Source: Arthrobacter alkaliphilus
GTDB taxonomy: Bacteria > Actinomycetota > Actinomycetes > Actinomycetales > Micrococcaceae
Reading direction: 5' to 3'
DNA: 64,000 nucleotides
Assembly (NCBI RefSeq): GCF_021483235.1
Contig: NZ_JAKEEC010000018.1
Location: 1-64,000 of the forward strand
The notes beneath the pieces are model-generated. The model was not told where the DNA came from, made no database searches, and saw only the letters and a program-made list of their open reading frames with translations. Both the position numbers and the translations under genes were made by a program. Shown one piece after another: positions 33,833-41,945 of the stretch. The number at the start of each line of letters is the position of its first letter. Position 1 is the first letter of the stretch.

Positions 33833-34363
33833 ATGCAGCTTGACGTATTCAACAGCGTGGACCGTCCGGACGCCATCGACGTCCTCCGCCCATGCCTCGA
33901 CATCCAGCGTTGGGTGGAGCACATCGCGGATGCGCGCCCATTCAACAGTCTGGACTCCTTGATCGATTTCGCCCGGGAAACGGCCGAGCCGTTCACATCG
34001 GACGAAGTAGCCGCCGCGATGGCCCACCACCCCCGGATCGGCGAACGGCCCAAGGCGCAGACCACCGAGGCCGCGATGTCCCGCTCGGAACAAGCCGGCG
34101 TCGACCCCGGCGACGAGGACGTCGTAACAGCATTGGCCGAAGGCAACCGTCAATACGAGGCCAAATTCGGCCGCGTCTTCCTTATCCGCGCAGCAGGACG
34201 GTCGGCCAAGGACATCCTGGCCTCCCTCCGGGAACGGTTGACCCATACCGCGGAAGAAGAAGACGTCATCGTGGCCGGACAATTGCGCGAAATCGCACTG
34301 CTGCGCCTTGCCGGCGTGGTCAGCGAAAACAGCGCGAGCAGCGAAGGAGTACCCAGCAAATGA
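33833..34363 (+). CDS. uraD: 2-oxo-4-hydroxy-4-carboxy-5-ureidoimidazoline (OHCU) decarboxylase
   Basis: A 176-residue helical enzyme that decarboxylates OHCU to S-allantoin, the last step of urate ring opening. Family blocks are HHPRIGERPK with the catalytic His (65-66), and the later YEAKFGRVFLIRAAGRSAKDIL segment lining the active site. A GAGGAA ribosome site precedes the ATG. The stop overlaps the uraH start (ATGA at 34360). The two act in sequence after urate oxidase, but no urate oxidase gene is present here, although it often neighbours this pair. Confidence 0.93.
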   Translation: MQLDVFNSVDRPDAIDVLRPCLDIQRWVEHIADARPFNSLDSLIDFARETAEPFTSDEVAAAMAHHPRIGERPKAQTTEAAMSRSEQAGVDPGDEDVVTALAEGNRQYEAKFGRVFLIRAAGRSAKDILASLRERLTHTAEEEDVIVAGQLREIALLRLAGVVSENSASSEGVPSK

Positions 34364-34701
34364 GTGTTTCCCAGATCACCACCCACATCCTGGACACCGG
34401 TTCCGGGCGCCCGGCGTCCGGTGTCGCCGTCGTGCTCTCTGTGCGCGACGGCGACACTTGGCGGCGCGTGGCAAGCGGCACCACCGATGCGGACGGCCGG
34501 ATCAAGGACCTGGGTCCCGAGAGGGTCGAGGGCGGCAGTTACCGCCTGAACTTCGCGACCGGCCCGTATTACAAGGCCCAGGGCGTGGACACCTTTTTCC
34601 CGGAAGTGGACCTGAGCTTTACGGTGTCCGACGCCGGCGAGCACTACCACGTGCCGCTCCTGCTGAGCCCTTTCGCCTTCTCGACGTATCGAGGAAGTTA
34701 G
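34360..34701 (+). CDS. uraH: 5-hydroxyisourate hydrolase (transthyretin-related)
   Basis: A 113-residue transthyretin-like enzyme hydrolysing 5-hydroxyisourate to OHCU. It has the N-terminal signature ITTHILDTGSGRPASGV, the central RVEGGSYRLNF and the C-terminal tetrapeptide YRGS that marks catalytic members and not hormone-binding transthyretins. A His in ITTHIL and one in HYHVPLLLSPF complete the site. It starts four bases inside the uraD gene. Its TAG stop overlaps the TAA stop of the convergent SDR gene by two bases (34699-34700), so there is no room for a terminator between them. Confidence 0.95.
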   Translation: MSVSQITTHILDTGSGRPASGVAVVLSVRDGDTWRRVASGTTDADGRIKDLGPERVEGGSYRLNFATGPYYKAQGVDTFFPEVDLSFTVSDAGEHYHVPLLLSPFAFSTYRGS

Positions 34702-35480
34702 TCGATCGGGGTGACGTACGCTCCGGAAATTCCGCCATCAACCATGAAGGTCGACGCGGTGATGAACGAGGCGTCGTCGCTCGCAAGGAAGGCCACCGAC
34801 GCGGCCAGTTCCTCGGGCTCGGCGAAGCGTCCCAAGGGCACATGGACCAAGCGGCGCGCTGCCCGCTCCGGATCGGAGGCGAAGAGTTCCTTCAGCAACG
34901 GGGTGTTAACCGGTCCGGGGCACAAGGCGTTGATCCGGACACCCTTGCGGGCGAATTCGACGCCGAGCTCGCGGGTCATTGCCAGCACGCCGCCTTTGGA
35001 AGCGCTGTAGGAGATCTGCGATGTCGCCGCGCCCATCACGGCCACAAAAGACGCGGTGTTGATAATCGAGCCTTTGCCCTGCTCCAACATGTACGGCAGC
35101 GCGTATTTGCAGCAGTAATAGACACTGGTCAGGTTCACCTCCTGGACCCGGCGCCAGGCGTCGATTCCGGTGTCGAGGATCGAGGCATCGTCCGGAGGCG
35201 AAATGCCCGCGTTGTTGAACGCGATATCCACGCTGCCGTAGTGGCTCTTGGCGGCGGCGAAGAGGTCGATGACTTCCTGCTCGTCCGTGACGTTGACCTT
35301 CACGAAGATGCCATCAACGGCGGCCGCTGCTGCTTCTCCGGCTGCGGGATCGATATCGGCGATGACCACGTTGGCACCCTCCGAGGCGAAACGCTTGGCC
35401 GTGGCCAAGCCGATCCCGCTGCCACCGCCGGTGATGACGGCGGTGCGGTCCTTGAGGCGGTTTGAAATGAATTCGGTCAT
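34698..35480 (-). CDS. Short-chain dehydrogenase/reductase in the gamma-glutamylation operon
   Basis: A 260-residue classical SDR. The cofactor motif ITGGGSGIG is at about 15-23, the acid after strand 2 is IADID (NAD-type), NNAG is at about 91-94, and the catalytic triad includes the serine-containing segment near ATSQ followed by YSASK. The start is ATG 35480 with AAGGAGAG upstream. It is the last gene of the minus-strand operon permease-GntR-ligase-hydrolase-aldehyde dehydrogenase-SDR. An alcohol-oxidising SDR in place of an amine oxidase suggests the glutamylated substrate has a hydroxyl group. Substrate assignment is inference. Confidence 0.85.
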   Translation of the reverse strand: MTEFISNRLKDRTAVITGGGSGIGLATAKRFASEGANVVIADIDPAAGEAAAAAVDGIFVKVNVTDEQEVIDLFAAAKSHYGSVDIAFNNAGISPPDDASILDTGIDAWRRVQEVNLTSVYYCCKYALPYMLEQGKGSIINTASFVAVMGAATSQISYSASKGGVLAMTRELGVEFARKGVRINALCPGPVNTPLLKELFASDPERAARRLVHVPLGRFAEPEELAASVAFLASDDASFITASTFMVDGGISGAYVTPID

Positions 35481-35521
35481 GGTGATCTCTCCTTGAATGA
35501 TGGGGTTCAAAGTCGGTGGGT

Positions 35522-36886
35522 TCAGTGCGCGATAAAGACGTTTTTTACTTCGCTGAAGGAATCGAGCGCGTCCGGACCCAGCTCGCGGCCGAGGCCCGAT
35601 TGCTTGAAGCCGCCGAACGGCGTCGAATACCGGACTGAAGAGTGCGAGTTCACCGAGAGGTTTCCGGCATCCACTCCACGGGCCACGCGCAAGGCCCGGC
35701 CGATGTCTTGTGTCCAGATGGATCCGGAGAGTCCGTATTCGGTGTCGTTGGCGATCCGCACCGCGTCCGCCTCGTCGTTGAAAGGTACGACGACGACCAC
35801 GGGTCCGAAGATCTCTTCCCGCACTGCGCGGTCGTCGAAGGAATCGGGAGCCAGGACGGTGGGCGGGAACCAGAATCCCGGCCCTTCGGGCACCTCGCCC
35901 TGGAAGGCTATGGGCGCTCCCGAGGGCACAAAGCCCGCAACGGTTTCCCTTTGCCGGGCGGAAATCAGCGGCCCCATGACCGTACTTTCGTCCGTCGGGT
36001 CGCCGACTTTGACGGCCCGGACCGCGGGTTCCAGTAGTTCCAAAAAGCTGTCGTAGGCCGATTTTTCGACGAGGATCCGGGACCTGGCACAGCAGTCCTG
36101 GCCGGCGTTGTCGAACGCGCCACCGGGAGCGGCAGCAGCAGCGGCCTGAAGGTCGGCGTCGGCGAACACGATGTTCGCGCTCTTGCCACCCAACTCGAGC
36201 GTCACGCGCTTCACTTGTTCGGCACAACCGGCCATGATCTGCTTGCCGACCTGGGTGGACCCGGTGAAGACGACCTTTCGCACCGCCGGGTGGGTAACGA
36301 AGCGTTCCCCCACTACGGAACCCTTCCCCGGGATGATCGTCAGCACGCCGTCGGGCAGTCCGGCCTCGCGGGCGAGCTCACCCAGCCTTATCGCGGTCAG
36401 CGGCGTAATTTCCGCAGGCTTGAGCACCACGGTGTTGCCTGCCGCAAGCGCCGGAGCGAATCCCCACGCCGCGATCGGCATGGGAAAGTTCCACGGCACA
36501 ATGACGCCTACCACGCCGAGTGGCTCGTGGAACGTCACATCGAGGCCGCCGGCAACGGGGATCTGCCGCCCGAAGTGCCGCTCGGGAGCCGCCGAGTAGT
36601 AATTGATGACGTCGCGTGCATTGCCTGCTTCCCAGCGGGCGTTGCCGATCGTGTGTCCCGCATTGCGGACTTCCAGTTGCGCGAGGTTTTCGAGGTCGGC
36701 GTCGACGGCGGCAGCGAACCGGCGCAAGAGGAGCGCCCGGTCCGACGGCGACACCTTCCGCCAGGTCTCAAAGGCAGCAGCCGCGCGGGCAATCAGGGTG
36801 TCGGTCTCGGCGAGGGATGCCAGTTCAACAGTTTCAAGGAACTCCTCGGTGGCCGGATTGATAATGTCAAAAGTCGTGGCGGTCAC
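35522..36886 (-). CDS. Aldehyde dehydrogenase (NAD(P)-dependent)
   Basis: A 454-residue ALDH. It has VPWNFPMPIAAWGFAPALAAGN with the cofactor-binding Trp/Asn, ELGGKSANIV with general-base Glu231, and GQDCCARSR with the catalytic Cys265. The C-terminal block is SVRYSTPFGGFKQSGLGRELG. It starts at GTG 36886 with AAAGGAG six bases upstream, and the GTG overlaps the stop of the hydrolase gene. In the operon it would oxidise a gamma-glutamyl aldehyde to the acid, as PuuC does for putrescine. It is about 40 residues shorter than PuuC-type enzymes but lacks no catalytic element. Confidence 0.92.
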   Translation of the reverse strand: MTATTFDIINPATEEFLETVELASLAETDTLIARAAAAFETWRKVSPSDRALLLRRFAAAVDADLENLAQLEVRNAGHTIGNARWEAGNARDVINYYSAAPERHFGRQIPVAGGLDVTFHEPLGVVGVIVPWNFPMPIAAWGFAPALAAGNTVVLKPAEITPLTAIRLGELAREAGLPDGVLTIIPGKGSVVGERFVTHPAVRKVVFTGSTQVGKQIMAGCAEQVKRVTLELGGKSANIVFADADLQAAAAAAPGGAFDNAGQDCCARSRILVEKSAYDSFLELLEPAVRAVKVGDPTDESTVMGPLISARQRETVAGFVPSGAPIAFQGEVPEGPGFWFPPTVLAPDSFDDRAVREEIFGPVVVVVPFNDEADAVRIANDTEYGLSGSIWTQDIGRALRVARGVDAGNLSVNSHSSVRYSTPFGGFKQSGLGRELGPDALDSFSEVKNVFIAH

Positions 36887-37683
36887 GCCCAGCTCCTTTC
36901 TGTGGGTTTGAAGTCCATGGAGGCATTGCGGCGCTCAGCGTGGGGTTCACCGTCACGGTACCTTCTGGCGGCCTCAACGAATCCTTCGAAGAGGCGCAAG
37001 TCGGAACGATTTTGTTCCGGATGAAATTGAACGCCCAACGCCCAGCTTCCTCGGGTCGACTCGACTGCTTCGATCGTGCCGTCCGCTGCCCGCGCGGTGA
37101 CGCAAAGGCCTTCGGCAACCCGGTCCAGGATCTGGTGGTGATAGACGGGCGCGGATGCTCTTTCGCCTAGAAGCTCAGCGCTGATGCTGCCCGGTTCGGT
37201 GCGGAACTCCACCTCGCCGTAAACTCCCGGAGCGGGTTGGTAGTCCGCCTCGGGCAGCACATCCGGCACATGCTGGATGAGGTTTCCGCCCAAGGCCACG
37301 TTCAGGATTTGCGCGCCGCGGCAGATTGCGAAGAGCGGAACCCCTTTCTCCAATGCAGCCAGCGTCAAAGCGATGTCGTGCTTATCCCGGGCGGGCTGGC
37401 TGCGGGTGGTCGGGTGGGGCTCGGCGTCGTAATTTCCGGGATCGACGTCGGCTCCTCCCACCACGATCAAGCCATCCACGAGGTCAAGGACGGAGGTATC
37501 GGTGCCGATGGGCGGCAGCAGGAGCGGGGTGCCGCCTGCTGCCACTACGGCTTCCAAATATGTTGCCGGCAGCACCGCCGCCCCCGCGTCCCAAACCCCC
37601 CACTTCGCGTTTTGGAGGTAGGTGGTCAAGGCGATCCTCGGCCGACGGTCCGGACTTGGCGCCGGATTCCCATTTCGAGCCAT
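36883..37683 (-). CDS. Gamma-glutamyl amide hydrolase (peptidase C26, PuuD-like)
   Basis: A 266-residue class I glutamine amidotransferase-like hydrolase that cleaves gamma-glutamyl amides. The nucleophile elbow is FAICRGAQILNVALGG (Cys121) and the His/Glu pair lies in GVQFHPEQ (His221, Glu223). VVGGADVDPGNY near 75 is typical of the PuuD group. It lies between the glutamine-synthetase-like ligase and the aldehyde dehydrogenase, so it should release glutamate in the last step of the pathway. The end overlaps the aldehyde dehydrogenase start by four bases. It is listed by family and not as puuD because the substrate is uncertain. Confidence 0.9.
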   Translation of the reverse strand: MARNGNPAPSPDRRPRIALTTYLQNAKWGVWDAGAAVLPATYLEAVVAAGGTPLLLPPIGTDTSVLDLVDGLIVVGGADVDPGNYDAEPHPTTRSQPARDKHDIALTLAALEKGVPLFAICRGAQILNVALGGNLIQHVPDVLPEADYQPAPGVYGEVEFRTEPGSISAELLGERASAPVYHHQILDRVAEGLCVTARAADGTIEAVESTRGSWALGVQFHPEQNRSDLRLFEGFVEAARRYRDGEPHAERRNASMDFKPTERSWA

Positions 37684-37688
37684 CGTCC

Positions 37689-39101
37689 CTACAGCCTTTC
37701 GAAACCGCGGCGGAGCTCCCAGTCCGTGATGGCGGACTCAAAAGCTGCCAGTTCGACGTCGGCGTAGTTCACGTAGTGCCGCACCACGTCCTCGCCGAAA
37801 ACTTCCTTGGCGATCACGGAGTTGGCGAACAGATCCCGCGCTTCCCGCATGGTCGTCGGCACGGTAGGAGCGCCGGAAGTGTAGGCATTGCCGGTTGTCG
37901 CAGGTTCGAGCTCGAGCTCATTTTCGATTCCGTACAGCCCTCCGGCGAGCATGGCCGACAACGCCAAATACGGGTTCACGTCGCCACCCGGCAGCCGGTT
38001 TTCCAGCCGCGCGCTTTGACCGTGCCCCACGAGGCGCACCGAGCATGTGCGGTTGTCGAGGCCCCAGGCCACCGCGGTGGGGGCGAAAGAGCCTTTGACG
38101 AACCGCTTGTAGGAGTTGATGTTGGGAGCGTAAAAGAGCGTGAATTCCCGCATCGTGGCCAGCACGCCGGCGATGAAGTGATCGTAGGTCTTGGTGCGGG
38201 CGCCGGTGGCGTCGTCCCAGAAAACCAGTTGGTCATCGAGTCCGCGAAGGGACAAGTGGATGTGGCAGGAATTGCCCTCCCGCTGGTTGGGCTTTGCCAT
38301 GAACGTGATGGATTGGCCCAGCTCGTGCGCGATGTCCTTGGCCGCGGTCTTGTAGACGGAATGGTTGTCCGCCGTGGTGACTACTTCGTCGTACTTGAAC
38401 GCGATCTCGTGCTGGCCGAGGTTGCACTCGCCCTTGGCCGATTCGACAGTCATGCCGGCTCGGTACATCTCGTTCCGGATCCGGCGGAGCAGGGGCTCCA
38501 CGCGGCCGGAGCCCAGGAGCGAGTAGTCCACGTTGTATTGGTTGGCGGGAGTGAGGTTCTTGTAGTCCAGGTCCCACGCTTGCTCGTAGGAGTCGTTGTA
38601 GACCACGAACTCGAGCTCGGTTCCGGCAAGTGCCTTCCAACCGCGCTCGGCTGCCTTGGCCGTTTGGCGCTTGAGCATGGCCCGGGGCGAAACGGAGACC
38701 GGCGTGCCATCGGTCGTAGACAGATCGCACTGGATCAGCACACTCCCCTCGCGATAGGGAAGGATGCGGATCGTGTCCAGGTCCAGGTCGAAGAGCATGT
38801 CTCCGTAACCCTTTTCCCACGAGGAAATGTCGTAGCCATCCACGGTGTTCATTTCGGTGTCCACGGCGAGGAGGTAGTTGCAGCCCTCTGTGCCATGTTC
38901 CAGGACGGAATCCAGGAAGAATTGCGCGTGGAAGAGCTTGCCCTGCAACCTGCCCTGCATGTCGGTGAAGCCAAGAATGACGGTGTCTATGGAGCCATTG
39001 CCAATCTGCGCTTTGAGCTGCTCGACGCTGAGCATACGGTCATTGCGCGGGTGGACGGTGGTGGATATCTCATTCGGATTGTCGTTCATTGTCACGCTCA
39101 T
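37689..39101 (-). CDS. Glutamine synthetase-like gamma-glutamyl-amine ligase
   Basis: A 470-residue GS-fold enzyme of the GlnA3/GlnA4/PuuA group, which attaches glutamate to amines instead of ammonia. It has the N-terminal GFTDMQGRLQGK block, metal-site segments ALAGTELEFVVYN and GECNLGQHEIAFKY, the ATP block GNSCHIHLSLRG and the C-terminal NRTCSVRLVGHG (glutamate binding). No adenylylation-site loop of GlnA1 is obvious. It overlaps the GntR gene stop by four bases and precedes the C26 hydrolase. PuuA makes gamma-glutamylputrescine and GlnA4 makes gamma-glutamylethanolamide. The rest of the operon favours an amino alcohol. Confidence 0.88.
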   Translation of the reverse strand: MSVTMNDNPNEISTTVHPRNDRMLSVEQLKAQIGNGSIDTVILGFTDMQGRLQGKLFHAQFFLDSVLEHGTEGCNYLLAVDTEMNTVDGYDISSWEKGYGDMLFDLDLDTIRILPYREGSVLIQCDLSTTDGTPVSVSPRAMLKRQTAKAAERGWKALAGTELEFVVYNDSYEQAWDLDYKNLTPANQYNVDYSLLGSGRVEPLLRRIRNEMYRAGMTVESAKGECNLGQHEIAFKYDEVVTTADNHSVYKTAAKDIAHELGQSITFMAKPNQREGNSCHIHLSLRGLDDQLVFWDDATGARTKTYDHFIAGVLATMREFTLFYAPNINSYKRFVKGSFAPTAVAWGLDNRTCSVRLVGHGQSARLENRLPGGDVNPYLALSAMLAGGLYGIENELELEPATTGNAYTSGAPTVPTTMREARDLFANSVIAKEVFGEDVVRHYVNYADVELAAFESAITDWELRRGFERL

Positions 39102-39832
39102 TTCAGTAGTCCCTTGAGTAGTGCGGCAGTGGCCTCGCAGTGCAATTCCATGACGCTTCGGGCTGCTGCAGGCTCGCCGTCGAGGATGGCCTGCACTATC
39201 AATCGATGTTCTTGGTTTGAATGTTCGATATTCCGTTGCAGAAAGGGGATTTCCGCGAGGAATTCATGGATCTTTGTCTGAATGGTGGTGCTGGCTTTAC
39301 TGAGTTCCGAGGACCCCGCGACGGCGGAGAAGGCCAGGTGGAGGCGGGCATCCGCTTGCCTGTACTCCACCGGTGAACCCGCGTTTTCAACTTCAGCCAA
39401 GGAATCAGTGAGGAGCCGGCGCTGATCCTCGCTCAGCCGCATCGAGGCCGCCCGCTGGCAGGCACCAGGTTCAATCACCGAGCGGAAGATGAGGATGTCG
39501 CTCATTTCCTCCTGGCGGTCCTTGTTGCCGGGACGCTCCGGCGGCCGTGCGTTGCCGACCGGCTCCACGATGGTTCCGCCGCCCCTCCCCCGGACGGTCG
39601 TGACGAAGCCCGCCGCACGCAGCGCGCTGATCGCTTCCCGCAACGTCGCCCGGGAGACCTGCATACGCTCTGCCAGATCCCGCTCGGGCGGGAGCCGTTC
39701 GCCGGTCTTGAAGATCCCCAACTGTATTGCCGATCCCAGGTGCTCGACGCAAGACTCGAAGGCCATGTGTCCGCGCGCCGGAAGCAAGACCGCCTCCAGC
39801 AGGGGCGATTCCATCGGTTCGGCAAACAACAT
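39098..39832 (-). CDS. GntR family regulator, FCD domain
   Basis: A 244-residue regulator. The N-terminal winged helix is GIFKTGERLPPERDLAERMQ through VSRATLREAISALRAAGFV (about 40-75), with the RGRGGGT wing. The C-terminal FCD effector domain has FRSVIEPGACQRAA, YRQADARLHLAF and the metal-site HSNQEHRLIVQAI. It is the second gene of the operon, just upstream of the ligase. The palindrome TGGTCTGA-CT-TCAGACCA before the operon (41519-41536) is of the kind FCD regulators bind, so autoregulation is likely. The effector is probably the amine or a glutamylated intermediate. Confidence 0.88.
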   Translation of the reverse strand: MLFAEPMESPLLEAVLLPARGHMAFESCVEHLGSAIQLGIFKTGERLPPERDLAERMQVSRATLREAISALRAAGFVTTVRGRGGGTIVEPVGNARPPERPGNKDRQEEMSDILIFRSVIEPGACQRAASMRLSEDQRRLLTDSLAEVENAGSPVEYRQADARLHLAFSAVAGSSELSKASTTIQTKIHEFLAEIPFLQRNIEHSNQEHRLIVQAILDGEPAAARSVMELHCEATAALLKGLLK

Positions 39833-39891
39833 TGGGAGCCTTCCTTGTTGGGAGGCCGCCGGCGGGGAACCGCCGGCGGCCCGCGAGTGTG

Positions 39892-41436
39892 CTAATTGAG
39901 CAGCTTATCCGCGTCAATCGTCAGGTGCTCCTGCTCGGCACTCGACATGAACGTCCGGCGCCCCGTGGTGTACCAAAGAACGGTCGCAAGAAGGAAGACG
40001 ACCACGACGGCGACTGGCGCGTAGTTGAAGGTGTCGATGGTGATATCCGCGACCGGCGGAAGGACGAACAGAATCACGATGATGGCGACCCACACAATCG
40101 CCGTCCAGTTGATGATAGGACTCCATTTCCCGAGGTGCCATGGACCGGGCACGAAGTTCTCGTTGAGCCTGCGGAGCAACACCGGGGTGATGTACGCGAT
40201 GTAGAGGCCGATGACGGCGACGCTCGTCACTGCGAAATACGCGGTTGTGTTGAACAGGGCGGGTGAGGCGAGCACGATCGCGCAGCCAACGCAGAGCCAA
40301 ATGGAATTGGTGGGCGTGCCGCTCCGGGCGTTGACTTTCGCCCAGATGCGGGAGCCCGGCAATGCATTGTCGCGGGAGAAAGCGTACGTCATGCGCGAAT
40401 TTGCCGTCACGGACGCCATGCCGCAGAAGAACTGTGCTCCCACCACGATGGCGAGGAGGAACTTCGCCACGTCGGGGTTGCCCAGTGCATCCAGGAAGAT
40501 CTGGGCCGGGGGCAATCCGGTGGCCGTGGCGCCAAGCGCGGTGAGGCCTTCCTCTGAACCGTCCGGTATGGCCGCGACGAGTGAGTAGAGCAGGATCCAG
40601 CCGCCAATGATTGAGATGACCACGCTCATGACGATCCCCTTCGGGGCCGCGATGGCTGCATTCTTGGTCTCTTCTGCAACGTGGGCCGAAGCGTCGTAGC
40701 CCGTATAGGTGTACTGCGACATCAGCAGGCCCATGAGGAAGACGTACGGCCCGAAAGTGAAGCCGGTTTCGTTGTGCCACGCCGTCATCGTCCAGTCGAA
40801 GGACTGGTGCCGGGTAGGCATGATCCACAGGGCAGCCACGATGATCGCGACGCCCACGATGTGCCACCACGCGGAGACATTGGACAGGAAACTGACAATC
40901 TTGACGCCGAAACTGTTGAGCAGGGCGTGGATGACCATCAGCACGACGAACAATGCGAAGGTAGCGCCAGCGGTGGGCTCGACGCCGAAAGTCAGTGCCG
41001 CGAAGGCCATCATCGTGGTGGCGCAGCCAAAGTCGATCGCGGCCGTGACAGCCACTTCACCGAGGAAGTTGAACCAGCCGACATACCAGGCCCAGGCCCT
41101 CTTATTGCGTTTTGCCAGCCTGCCGGCCCAGAAATACAAACCGCCGGCCGTGGGGTACCGGGAGCAAACCTCGGCCATGGAAAGGGCGACGGTCAGAACC
41201 AGGAGTCCGACGATGGGCCAACCGAGGTTGATGGCGGCCGGGCCGCCGGACTTGAGCGCGATGCTGAAGGAGGTGATGCAGCCAGCCAAGATCGAAATGA
41301 TGGAAAAGGAGACTGCGAAGTTGGAGAAGCCGGACATGCCGCGGTGCAGCTCTTGCTTGTAGCCAAGCTCGGCGAGGGCCGCAGCATCTGCGTCTTGCAC
41401 AGCCTGCACCTCAGCTGCCGTAGAACGATCACTCAT
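39892..41436 (-). CDS. APC superfamily amine/amino acid permease
   Basis: A 514-residue transporter with about 12-13 helices. It opens with a cytosolic stretch (AELGYKQELHRGMSGFSNFAV) followed by FSIISILAGCITSF, the unwound first helix of the APC fold. MAEVCSRYPTAGGLYFWAGRLA and TGYDASAHVAEETKNAAIAAPKG are typical of the GABA/choline-type amino acid transporter branch. It is the first gene of the minus-strand operon that ends with the SDR, so it is expected to import the amine substrate. A GntR-type palindrome lies about 80 bases upstream of the ATG. Confidence 0.9.
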   Translation of the reverse strand: MSDRSTAAEVQAVQDADAAALAELGYKQELHRGMSGFSNFAVSFSIISILAGCITSFSIALKSGGPAAINLGWPIVGLLVLTVALSMAEVCSRYPTAGGLYFWAGRLAKRNKRAWAWYVGWFNFLGEVAVTAAIDFGCATTMMAFAALTFGVEPTAGATFALFVVLMVIHALLNSFGVKIVSFLSNVSAWWHIVGVAIIVAALWIMPTRHQSFDWTMTAWHNETGFTFGPYVFLMGLLMSQYTYTGYDASAHVAEETKNAAIAAPKGIVMSVVISIIGGWILLYSLVAAIPDGSEEGLTALGATATGLPPAQIFLDALGNPDVAKFLLAIVVGAQFFCGMASVTANSRMTYAFSRDNALPGSRIWAKVNARSGTPTNSIWLCVGCAIVLASPALFNTTAYFAVTSVAVIGLYIAYITPVLLRRLNENFVPGPWHLGKWSPIINWTAIVWVAIIVILFVLPPVADITIDTFNYAPVAVVVVFLLATVLWYTTGRRTFMSSAEQEHLTIDADKLLN

Positions 41437-41518
41437 GATTATTCTCTTTCTAAACGGACGGGGGAACGGGCCGGCACCGTTCGCATCGATAGTGACCTAC
41501 TTCACATACGGCTGTCAA

Positions 41519-41536
41519 TGGTCTGACTTCAGACCA
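41519..41536. promoter_or_regulatory. Candidate GntR/FCD operator
   Basis: TGGTCTGA-CT-TCAGACCA is a perfect 8-base inverted repeat with a 2-base centre. It lies in the divergent promoter region between the permease (-) and the small membrane protein (+). TGGT...ACCA sites are characteristic of FadR-type GntR regulators, one of which is encoded in the permease operon. Confidence 0.55.
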
Positions 41537-41571
41537 CAAAACTATTTCTTCGAAACGGTAGGCTGGAAGAC

Positions 41572-41883
41572 ATGGTTTCTGAGGACAGCGCCCCCGAGCG
41601 CCGCGACATCACGGTCCGCCGCGCGCCGAAGTTCGTTCCGTTCATGGCATTGGGCGGGATCCTCGGCATCATCGTCGCAGCGTTCGTGGCGTACGGGATC
41701 CCCGGCGACGAGAGTTTTGACACCGGGGCAGTCTTCGGATTCTTCCTCGTGTCATTCGCCGCAGGCGGAGTGCTGCTCGGTGCCATCGCGGCCCTCATCC
41801 TCGACAAGCTCAGCGTGCGGCGCACCCGGCGTGCCGTCGTCGAGGCCATTCCGAGCCCCACAGAGGACGACGCCGAGGCATAG
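41572..41883 (+). CDS. Small membrane protein next to purF
   Basis: A 103-residue protein. A basic cytosolic start (RRDITVRRAPKFVPF) leads into two helices, about 24-43 (FMALGGILGIIVAAFVAYGI) and 53-78 (GAVFGFFLVSFAAGGVLLGAIAALIL), then an acidic tail. No enzymatic motif is visible. The gene lies 62 bases upstream of purF in the same direction, an arrangement I associate with actinobacteria. It may share the purine operon promoter, but its role is unknown. Confidence 0.7.
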   Translation: MVSEDSAPERRDITVRRAPKFVPFMALGGILGIIVAAFVAYGIPGDESFDTGAVFGFFLVSFAAGGVLLGAIAALILDKLSVRRTRRAVVEAIPSPTEDDAEA

Positions 41884-41945
41884 GATCCCGGTCACAATGC
41901 CGCGTGGGGGAAGGTACCACGCCAACATCATGCGACAATTGACCA

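Noticed and set aside
37326-39281. Plus-strand 651-codon open frame across the hydrolase and ligase genes
   Set aside because: Antisense shadow of two well-supported minus-strand enzymes.
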